Origin: Thiothrix sp.
GTDB lineage: Bacteria; Pseudomonadota; Gammaproteobacteria; Thiotrichales; Thiotrichaceae
NCBI RefSeq assembly: GCF_028714775.1
Contig: NZ_JAQTLS010000005.1
Coordinates: 62,001 to 126,000, forward strand
Reading direction: 5' to 3'
DNA length: 64,000 nt
The translations under genes and the position numbers were made by a program. The notes below the pieces were generated by a model. It did no database searches, was not told where the DNA came from, and was given only the letters and a program-made list of their open reading frames with translations. This document shows, in pieces, positions 1 through 6,697 of the stretch; position 1 is the first letter of the stretch; each line of letters opens with the position of its first letter.

Positions 1-1012
1 AATCCGTACCGATGGTGATGCGCAGGTATTCGTTGATGCGCGGCTTGTTGAAATAACGCACCAGCACCCCGCGCTTTTTCAATTCCAGATAAACCGCCTC
101 GGCATTGCCTTCGGGTGGGCGGGCAAACACGAAGTTGGCGGCAGAAGACAGCACCGTAAAGCCCAAGGCGCTGAGCTTTTGCACGGTGGCTTCGCGGGTG
201 CGGATGATTTTCTGGCGGGTTGCCTCGAAATACTCGCGGTCACGCATCGCGGCAGCAGCTCCGGCAATCGCCATGCGCCCCAGTGGGTAGGAGTTGAAGG
301 AATTTTTCACCCGTTCCAGCGCTTCGATCAGGTGCGGATGCCCGACCGCGAAACCAACACGCAAGCCAGCCAGCGAGCGGGATTTGGAAAAGGTTTGCGC
401 AACCAGCAGGTTCGGGTACTTCGCCACCAGTGGAATCGCGGTTTCTGCGCCGAAATCGACGTAGGCTTCATCAACCACCACTACCGAATTCGGGTTGGCT
501 TGCAGCAATTGTTCGATAGCATCCAGCCCGACCGCCATGCCGGTGGGGGCATTGGGGTTGGGGAAAATGATGCCGCCGTTTTCACCGCTGTAATCCGCCA
601 AGTTCAGGCTGAAATCGTCCCGCAGCGGGATTTGCCGTGCCGCTATCTGGTAGAGGGTGGCGTAAACCGGATAGAAACTGTAGCTGATGTCCGGGTACAG
701 GATCGGGGCATCGTGCTTGAGCAAGCCGTGGAAGATGTGTGCCAGCACTTCATCCGAGCCGTTACCAACGAAAATGTTGGCGCGGGCAATACCGTAATAG
801 TCGGCGATGGCGTCTTTGAGTTCATCCGCGTTCGGGTCGGGGTAGAGGCGCAGGGTTTCATCCGCTGCCGCGTGGATCGCAGCCAAGGCTTGCGGCGATG
901 GCGGGTACGGGCATTCGTTGGTGTTCAGCTTGATGTAGCGCTGGTCTTTGGGCTGTTCGCCCGGCACATACGGGTCGAGGTCGTGTACCAGCTTGCTCCA
1001 GTATTGGCTCAT
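1..1012 (-). CDS. hisC: Histidinol-phosphate aminotransferase, 3' end cut by the window edge
   Basis: PLP-dependent aminotransferase that converts imidazole-acetol phosphate to histidinol phosphate in histidine biosynthesis. Reading the minus strand from the ATG at 1012 gives about 337 residues without a stop before the window begins, so only a short C-terminal piece is missing. Family marks are the N-terminal [12 protein letters not shown] segment, LYPDPN, the substrate and PLP region NPNAPTG, DEAYVDF, and the Schiff-base lysine motif [14 protein letters not shown]. No other his gene is visible in the window. The downstream neighbour is unknown. Fold type I identity is secure; HisC rather than a related aminotransferase is the best fit. 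Confidence 0.93.
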   Translation of the reverse strand, partial: MSQYWSKLVHDLDPYVPGEQPKDQRYIKLNTNECPYPPSPQALAAIHAAADETLRLYPDPNADELKDAIADYYGIARANIFVGNGSDEVLAHIFHGLLKHDAPILYPDISYSFYPVYATLYQIAARQIPLRDDFSLNLADYSGENGGIIFPNPNAPTGMAVGLDAIEQLLQANPNSVVVVDEAYVDFGAETAIPLVAKYPNLLVAQTFSKSRSLAGLRVGFAVGHPHLIEALERVKNSFNSYPLGRMAIAGAAAAMRDREYFEATRQKIIRTREATVQKLSALGFTVLSSAANFVFARPPEGNAEAVYLELKKRGVLVRYFNKPRINEYLRITIGTD

Positions 1013-1070
1013 GCGTGCTTCCGGCTGTGGGAGTGTAAAGGGGGGATGATATAGGGGAAAAGGTGCAGAA

Positions 1071-1205
1071 GAAACCCCCTCCACCGCTACGCGGCGGGCG
1101 CTCCCGTTGCAGCCGCACGCTGGCGCTGCTCCGCGACGCGCCTGCTCACGTCCGCCACGTCCGCGCAAGGATTCCGCCTCCGGCGGCTGCGGCTCCGCCG
1201 CCCTG
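1071..1205. repeat. GC-rich stretch with overlapping hairpins next to the TIR-FGE stop codon
   Basis: Strongly GC-biased non-coding segment between hisC and the TIR-FGE gene. It contains stacked inverted repeats: CCGCC/GGCGG at 1174-1178 and 1182-1186, and GGCGGC/GCCGCC at 1182-1187 and 1197-1202. It starts only about 15 bases beyond the stop codon of the minus-strand TIR-FGE gene. It could be a terminator-like structure, part of a dispersed repeat family, or the hairpin often found just downstream of a retroelement variable region. No U-tract is seen. Confidence 0.5.
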
Positions 1206-1217
1206 CCCGGCCTTAGC

Positions 1218-2417
1218 TCAATGACCTAGGGCAAGGCGAAAGCCCAAGTCGATGCCACGGTCATCAGGCTCGTTCCCGTAACGGTAGGCAGAACGCACGC
1301 CCCTGCCGTAGTAGAGCCACGAGCCGCCGCGAACGACGCGCAAAACGCCTGACTGTGAACCCTCCGGGTTCGTTACCGGCTCCGCCGGATAAGAACTGTA
1401 CCAATCCTGACACCATTCCCACACGTTACCGTGCATTTCGTACAGACCCCACGGATTCGCAGGAAGTGATTTGACCGAAACAGTTTTCCCAACATTGTCA
1501 TTGAAATTTACCTGCTGTGCCGTAATGTTATCACCAACAGAATAACGGGGCATTGTTCCTGCACGACAGGCATATTCCCACTGCGCTTCGGTTGGCAGTT
1601 TCGCCTTCAGGTCAGACGCTATACCATTCAGTGTACGGATAAAACCCTGTACATCATTCCAACTGACCGTTTCCACCGGATTGTTTGCGGTGTTCCTGAA
1701 AATGGAGCTGAAATGGGAAGGGTTGTTACCCATCACTGCCTTCCACAAAGCTTGGGTACAAGTGCTATCCGCCAACCAAAACCCTTGCGTCAACGTCACT
1801 TCATGCTGGATTTCATCACTTCCTCGCTCCTTTTCGGAGGCTGGCGACCCCATCAGGAACTTGCCCGGTTTGATCCAGCGGAAGCGTTGGATAACACCCT
1901 TCACATCCAGATCGGCATATCGCCCATAGCCATCCTCACCCATTACCTTTGCCCAAACGGGTTCTGCTTGCTTGGGCGCTGGGGATGGAGGAATGGGCGG
2001 TGACGGCTGGACTTTCGGCGGATCAGGCAGCGGGATGTGGATACGGATGGTATGCATCAACTTTTGCCAATCCACTTGCTGGGAAAAGTTCAAATGCTGC
2101 AAGGGGATCAACCATAATGGCAAATCGTCCAAGTTTTCCGCCAAAATTGGCACAATGGGAATATTCATCCGCTTCGCCATCTGGAACTCGGCGAACACCC
2201 ATTCAGAATGCTTGACCTTATTCGATACCACCAACACCACAAGCTGGCTGGCTTTCAATTGGCGCTCGATTTCCTTTACCCACTCCATCCCCGGCAGAAC
2301 ACCCGTCTCGTCACGGAACACAGTGAAGCCTTGCCCATGCAAATGCTGCTGCGCCTGTTTCGCGAGGCGTTGACCGTGGGATTGGTCTTGGGCGTAACTG
2401 ATGAAAATCTGCTGCAT
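1218..2417 (-). CDS. TIR domain protein with C-terminal FGE/C-type-lectin domain, probable diversified receptor
   Basis: Protein of 399 residues. Residues 1-125 form a TIR domain: FISYAQD at the start, then the S-x-W-x-x-x-E stretch SEWVFAEF, with Glu77 in the place of the catalytic glutamate of TIR NAD hydrolases. A proline-rich linker spans about 130-155. Residues 180-399 are a formylglycine-generating-enzyme type (FGE-sulfatase, C-type-lectin fold) domain, with [43 protein letters not shown] and RGGSW. The last ~35 codons resemble a retroelement variable region (see findings). No signal peptide, so cytoplasmic. Likely role: ligand sensing by the lectin-like half and NAD-consuming output by TIR; this is inferred from domain families. 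No sulfatase is nearby, so a true sulfatase-maturing role is unlikely. Confidence 0.9.
   Translation of the reverse strand: MQQIFISYAQDQSHGQRLAKQAQQHLHGQGFTVFRDETGVLPGMEWVKEIERQLKASQLVVLVVSNKVKHSEWVFAEFQMAKRMNIPIVPILAENLDDLPLWLIPLQHLNFSQQVDWQKLMHTIRIHIPLPDPPKVQPSPPIPPSPAPKQAEPVWAKVMGEDGYGRYADLDVKGVIQRFRWIKPGKFLMGSPASEKERGSDEIQHEVTLTQGFWLADSTCTQALWKAVMGNNPSHFSSIFRNTANNPVETVSWNDVQGFIRTLNGIASDLKAKLPTEAQWEYACRAGTMPRYSVGDNITAQQVNFNDNVGKTVSVKSLPANPWGLYEMHGNVWEWCQDWYSSYPAEPVTNPEGSQSGVLRVVRGGSWLYYGRGVRSAYRYGNEPDDRGIDLGFRLALGH
1233..1340 (-). other. Candidate DGR variable region (VR) at the 3' end of the TIR-FGE gene
   Basis: The codons after RGGSW read CTC TAC TAC GGC AGG GGC, then invariant-looking GTG CGT TCT GCC, then TAC CGT TAC, and later GAC CGT GGC ATC GAC before the TTG GGC TTT CGC CTT end. 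Eleven codons at the positions usually occupied by AAC in diversity-generating retroelement templates end in C, while the intervening fixed codons end in G or T as well as C. This is the pattern expected from adenine-specific mutagenesis of AAC codons. No reverse transcriptase or template repeat was seen in this window. Confidence 0.5.
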
Positions 2418-2504
2418 TGGTTCGTGGGGTAGATGGTTTGCTGATAGGCGTAGGATAGCATTTATTGCTCAGAGTGAGTTACCCCAGTCGGTTATACTCA
2501 TCAG

Positions 2505-3506
2505 ATGAATAAACGTACTGAGTCTTCCTTCCTCCCCGCGTGGTGGCTGCGCTCGCCCCACCTGCAAACCTTGTGGCCTGTGTTTTTCCGCCGCCGCCCA
2601 CACTTGCCCTTGCAAGCCGAACGGGTGGAACTCGCCGATGGGGATTTCATTGATCTGGCGCACTACCCGCGCCCGGATTCCCCGCTGGTGCTGGTGATCC
2701 ACGGGTTGGAAGGTTCGGTGGATTCGCATTACGCCCAGACCTTGATGCAAGCGTTGCACGAAGAGGGGTTCGCCAGCGTTTTCATGCACCTGCGCGGACG
2801 CAGCCAAACCCCAAACCGCCTGCCGCGCAGCTACCATTCCGGTTTGACCAGCGACATCGCGGAAGTGCTTGCCCACCTGCAACAAAGCGGGCGGATGCCG
2901 GATGCAGCGGTCGGTTTTTCGCTCGGCGGCAACCTGATCCTGAAATATCTGGGGGAAACTGGCAAAGATTCGGGTTTGAAAACGGCAGTCGCGGTTTCCG
3001 TACCGTTCCAGTTGCAGGAATGCGCCCGCAAGCTCGAAAGCGGGTTTGCGCGGGTGTATGGGCTGCATCTGGTGAACCGCCTGAAACGCACCTACCGCGA
3101 CAAATTCAGCCGGATGCCAAGCCCGCTGACCGTTGATGTCAGCAAGCTGAAAACGCTGTTTGAATTCGACGACCGGATTACTGCCCCACTGAATGGCTTT
3201 GCCGACGCGGAAGATTACTACCGGCGCAGCAGTTCGGCACAATTCCTGCGTAGCATCCAGACCCCGACGCTGATTATCCACGCCAAGGATGACCCGTTCA
3301 TGCACCCGACCACCGCGCCGAGCGAAGACATGCTCAGCGACAGCGTAACGTTGGAACTCGCGGCACACGGCGGGCACGTTGGGTTTATCAGCGGTAGCTT
3401 ACCGTGGCAGGCAGAATACTGGCTGGAACCGCGCATTATCGCGTGGCTCCGCACCAACTTACCCCCTAAAACACCGCACACGAAGCAAAGGAACACACCA
3501 GCATGA
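2505..3506 (+). CDS. YheT family alpha/beta hydrolase
   Basis: Predicted cytoplasmic serine hydrolase of 333 residues, close to the usual ~320-340 of the YheT/UPF0017 family. The family N-terminus WWLRSPHLQTLWP is present. It is followed by the oxyanion segment VIHGLEGS, the nucleophile elbow GFSLGGN and a late histidine in AAHGGHVGF, which together form the catalytic triad region. The physiological substrate of the family is not settled; esterase activity is the usual assumption. The stop overlaps the start of the next small membrane-protein gene by ATGA, so the two are probably co-translated. Confidence 0.88.
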   Translation: MNKRTESSFLPAWWLRSPHLQTLWPVFFRRRPHLPLQAERVELADGDFIDLAHYPRPDSPLVLVIHGLEGSVDSHYAQTLMQALHEEGFASVFMHLRGRSQTPNRLPRSYHSGLTSDIAEVLAHLQQSGRMPDAAVGFSLGGNLILKYLGETGKDSGLKTAVAVSVPFQLQECARKLESGFARVYGLHLVNRLKRTYRDKFSRMPSPLTVDVSKLKTLFEFDDRITAPLNGFADAEDYYRRSSSAQFLRSIQTPTLIIHAKDDPFMHPTTAPSEDMLSDSVTLELAAHGGHVGFISGSLPWQAEYWLEPRIIAWLRTNLPPKTPHTKQRNTPA

Positions 3507-3694
3507 ATTTCCTCGCGGCTATTGCTGTAATGCTCGTTTTGATCGGCCTCACGACGCTGGTCATTGGTGGCATCCGCCACTTTTTCCCGTTCGTGGAGGC
3601 GTACATCCCCGACAGCTTCAAGCAACCGTTGTCGATCCGTTATGCTGCGTATTACTTGCTGGCGGGGCTGTTAATTTTGCTGATTTTGCCGTAG
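3503..3694 (+). CDS. Small two-helix membrane protein, unknown function
   Basis: Encodes 63 residues. Residues 3-24 (FLAAIAVMLVLIGLTTLVIG) and about 46-63 are hydrophobic and would form two membrane helices joined by a short polar loop containing an FVEAYIPDSFKQPL segment. The ATG lies inside the stop of the YheT gene (ATGA overlap), which supports a real, translationally coupled gene. I do not recognise a named family, and no functional residues are evident. Confidence 0.6.
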   Translation: MNFLAAIAVMLVLIGLTTLVIGGIRHFFPFVEAYIPDSFKQPLSIRYAAYYLLAGLLILLILP

Positions 3695-3705
3695 CAAGCC
3701 CTCTA

Positions 3706-4818
3706 TCAGTTCGGCAACCACTTATTCCGCAGGCTTTCGTGGATGCTGTCACTCACACCCTGCGTTTCACGCAATTTCAGCAAAGCGCGGTTGACAGGTT
3801 CCACCAAGGGGCTGTCGGGCGGGAATGCGATGCCGTAGCTTTGCGGGTTAAAACTGACCGGCAACACTGACACCTGTTGCTTCTCCGGCGCACTCTTGTT
3901 GTGCTGGTTTGCCAGATACACCAAGCGCGGGCCATCATGCACCAGCGCATCCACATCCTTGCTGATGACTTTTTGCATTCCTTCCGCCAAATCTTTGACC
4001 GGAACAATGTTCACGCCCATTTTCAGCAAGTAGTCCTTGGGGGCATCGGTCGCCACCACCGCCACGCGCTTGTCGAGCAGGTCTTTAGGACTTTGGATGC
4101 TGCTGTCGATATTCTGCGCGGTCAACGCGGCGGTGATCACGGAACTTAAGATGCCCAAATACAAGAATCCCATCAGGAACCACCCCAAATCCACTAACCG
4201 CGCCAAACCCCGGCGTGGCGGCGTATCCCACGTAGTAAACATGGTCAGCGCCCACCACAGTGCTTCATTGATGCCGGAACGGTAATCTTCCGGGAAAGTG
4301 GGTTCGCCACCGCTGAAACGCCGGTCAACCAACCAGCGGACATGGGCGAAAACGACCACCAGCAATGTCACCGCCAACAACACTTGCCACGTAAACAGCT
4401 TGCCGATCTCTTGGATAGCCACTAACCACGGATTGGGGCGCGTATCCGCCGGAACCATGATTTGCAAACCCAATTCATACATGGAGTTGGAAAAATCCAC
4501 CTGCTGTTCGCGGGCATTGGTCACGGTGATGGCAGAAATCCCAGCATTAACCTTACTTTCTTGGGTAGCTTGGATCAGCTCCGGCACGGTATCGAAATAC
4601 ACCCACTGGGTCTTCGCGCCCATTTCAGCAGCAATGGCATTCCACAAATCAATGCTGAAACCACGCGGCTGGCGCTGTTCTGGCGGCAGTTTAGCGTCGA
4701 ACATCACCCACGGTTCGGAAAGTTTGACCCCCACTTTCAAGGTCTCTTCGGCGAACACATTACCCGCTGCAAAAAACACCAGCAACAACAAGCCGCTGAT
4801 TACATGCCATAGCCTCAT
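3706..4818 (-). CDS. Periplasmic-binding-fold protein with an ion-channel-like insert (GluR0-type)
   Basis: Protein of 370 residues with a signal peptide (about 1-23) and a solute-binding family 3 fold split in two. Lobe 1 covers 25-130 (LKVGVKLSEPWVMF, GFSIDLWNAIA, SAITVTNAREQQVDFS). Lobe 2 covers 240-370 (SPKDLLDKRVAVV, YGIAFPPDSPLVEPVN). Between them lie a membrane helix (~143-163), a re-entrant pore-like segment (~185-202, ALWWALTMFTTWDTPP) and a second helix (~207-233). This is the architecture of prokaryotic ionotropic glutamate receptors. The potassium-filter signature TVGYG of GluR0 is replaced by TTWDT. Probable role: ligand-gated channel or membrane-tethered sensor for an amino-acid-like ligand. 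It converges on the YheT/small-protein pair with a 12-base gap. Confidence 0.82.
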   Translation of the reverse strand: MRLWHVISGLLLLVFFAAGNVFAEETLKVGVKLSEPWVMFDAKLPPEQRQPRGFSIDLWNAIAAEMGAKTQWVYFDTVPELIQATQESKVNAGISAITVTNAREQQVDFSNSMYELGLQIMVPADTRPNPWLVAIQEIGKLFTWQVLLAVTLLVVVFAHVRWLVDRRFSGGEPTFPEDYRSGINEALWWALTMFTTWDTPPRRGLARLVDLGWFLMGFLYLGILSSVITAALTAQNIDSSIQSPKDLLDKRVAVVATDAPKDYLLKMGVNIVPVKDLAEGMQKVISKDVDALVHDGPRLVYLANQHNKSAPEKQQVSVLPVSFNPQSYGIAFPPDSPLVEPVNRALLKLRETQGVSDSIHESLRNKWLPN

Positions 4819-4954
4819 AAAACTCCCTCTCGCTAGCCGGATTTATCACCCTGCGCAGGGGAAATCCGAATGGTTAAAATTATTGCCTGAACAGTACTGG
4901 CCTCGCCCCCGCAGTATCCCGCAAATTTCTGCCGCAGTCTGCTACCATCCGCGC

Positions 4955-6697
4955 ATGGACATTATCTTTCGTGAATACGGGTCAATCATCCGTCAAAAGT
5001 GGGGCTGGTTTCTAGTCGTGATGCTGGGCATCAGCGGCGGCGTGGGGCTGGATGCCGCCGTACCGCTGTTTTATAAGGATATTGCCAATGGGCTAGCGCT
5101 GCCCTATTCCCCCACGACGTTGGCAATGTTATTGCAAAGTTTAGGGTATATCGGGCTGATGTACGTCGGCATCTGGTTGAGTTGGCGGGCGTTGGAACTG
5201 GGCATGATCATGTTCCAAAGCTGGGGCTTAAACCTGCTCGACAAGCGTTGTTTCGAGGTGCTGGTGCGCCAGCGTTACCACTTTTTCGAGAACAACTTTG
5301 CGGGCAGTTTGGTTAAGCAGGCCAACCGTTTCATCAAAGCGTTTGAAACCATTATCGACTGGCTGATTTTCCAGTTTTTCGGCAATTTGCTGCTGATCAC
5401 GGTGGCTTTCGTCATTTTCTACCAGCAACAACCGCGCTTTGCGGTGTATTTCCTGATTTGGGTCGCCATTTTCATGGGCTGGAGCGCGGGCTATTTGGTG
5501 TGGAAGCTGAAATTCGACACACGGGTAGCGGAACTGGACTCCAAACTCGGCGGGGCGTATTCCGACGGCATTGCCAATATTTCCATCGTCAAAAGTTTCG
5601 CACTAGAACAGCAGGAACGCCGCAATATCAGCGACATTGCCGATGAATCCTACCGCAGGCGCAATATCGCGTGGCTGCTGATGTTCGTTTCGTTTGCGGT
5701 GCAAGGCGTGCTGGTGTTCGGGATTGAATTGCTGCTGGTGTACTTGATGATCCGCAAATGGGCAGCAGGTAACTTCGAGATCGGGGAATTCGTGCTGTTC
5801 CAGACCATTTTGATGCTGCTGATCCGGCATTTGTGGGATTTTGGGCGCGATTTCCGACGTTTTTTCACGGTATTGGCGGATGCGCGGGAAATGGCAGATG
5901 TGTTCCGCCAAGCCGACATCGAACAGGACAAGCCGGGTACACAAGCGCACACGATTACCCACGGCGACATCCAATTCGAGGACATCGGGTTTGCTTACGG
6001 TGGTGCGGGCTTGTTCCGTGATTTCAACTTGCACATCAAGGCGGGGGAAAAGGTGGCGCTGGTCGGGCATTCCGGCTCGGGCAAAACGTCACTCACCAAG
6101 TTGCTGTTCCGCTTCGTTGACCCGCAGCAAGGCCATATCCGCTTTGACGGGGTGGATGCGCAAGATTTTACCCTGACCGCGCTGCGTTCGCAGATTTCGC
6201 TCGTGCCACAACAACCGGAACTGTTTCACCGCAGCATCCGTGACAATATTGTGCTGGGCAAGGAAATCCCTCTCGAACAACTGCGCGACGTGGCACGCAA
6301 AGCGCGGGCGCTGGACTTCATCGACAAGCTGCCGCAAGGCTTTGACACGCTGGTGGGCGAACGTGGGGTGAAACTTTCCGGCGGGGAAAAACAGCGCGTG
6401 GCGATTGCACGGGCATTCCTCGAAGACGCGCCGATTGTAGTGCTGGATGAAGCTACCAGTGCTTTGGATTCACTCACCGAGCAGCAAATCCAAGTAGCCA
6501 TTTTCGACCTGATCGAACACAAAACCGCGATTGTGATTGCCCACCGGCTGGCAACCATCCTGCGTATGGATCGGATCGTGGTGCTAGAAAACGGACAGAT
6601 TATCGAGCAAGGCACGCACGCAGAACTGCTGGCGCTGCGCGGGCGCTACCATGAAATGTGGCAGCACCAGAGCGGCGAATTTTTGCAGGTGGATTAG
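4955..6697 (+). CDS. ABC transporter, fused permease and ATPase (MsbA/ATM1-like exporter)
   Basis: Half-transporter of 580 residues from the ATG at 4955. A much longer open frame runs upstream, but it lies antisense to the receptor gene, and MDIIFREYGSIIRQKWGWF is a normal start. Residues ~15-310 hold about six membrane helices. The nucleotide-binding domain follows, with Walker A GHSGSGKT, Q-loop LVPQQPELF, signature LSGGEKQR, Walker B IVVLDEATSALD and the H-loop AHRL. It acts as a homodimer in the inner membrane; the substrate cannot be told from sequence. The stop codon overlaps the convergent sensor-kinase gene by 4 bases. Confidence 0.9.
   Translation: MDIIFREYGSIIRQKWGWFLVVMLGISGGVGLDAAVPLFYKDIANGLALPYSPTTLAMLLQSLGYIGLMYVGIWLSWRALELGMIMFQSWGLNLLDKRCFEVLVRQRYHFFENNFAGSLVKQANRFIKAFETIIDWLIFQFFGNLLLITVAFVIFYQQQPRFAVYFLIWVAIFMGWSAGYLVWKLKFDTRVAELDSKLGGAYSDGIANISIVKSFALEQQERRNISDIADESYRRRNIAWLLMFVSFAVQGVLVFGIELLLVYLMIRKWAAGNFEIGEFVLFQTILMLLIRHLWDFGRDFRRFFTVLADAREMADVFRQADIEQDKPGTQAHTITHGDIQFEDIGFAYGGAGLFRDFNLHIKAGEKVALVGHSGSGKTSLTKLLFRFVDPQQGHIRFDGVDAQDFTLTALRSQISLVPQQPELFHRSIRDNIVLGKEIPLEQLRDVARKARALDFIDKLPQGFDTLVGERGVKLSGGEKQRVAIARAFLEDAPIVVLDEATSALDSLTEQQIQVAIFDLIEHKTAIVIAHRLATILRMDRIVVLENGQIIEQGTHAELLALRGRYHEMWQHQSGEFLQVD

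Noticed and set aside
179-1054. Plus-strand open frame of 291 codons over hisC
   Set aside because: It is the antisense shadow of hisC, whose minus-strand frame carries all aminotransferase motifs; the plus-strand protein shows no recognisable domain.
1218-2417. TIR-FGE protein as a genuine sulfatase-activating enzyme
   Set aside because: The FGE-type fold is shared by lectin-like binding domains, the N-terminal TIR effector argues for sensing, and there is no sulfatase gene nearby.
2469-3377. Minus-strand open frame of 302 codons under the YheT gene
   Set aside because: Antisense shadow of a gene with clear hydrolase motifs; its translation has low-complexity histidine/glutamine/arginine composition and no family features.
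4298-4954. N-terminal extension of the ABC transporter by about 219 codons
   Set aside because: The extension lies antisense to the receptor gene and has no transporter features; the ATG at 4955 gives a normal-length protein.
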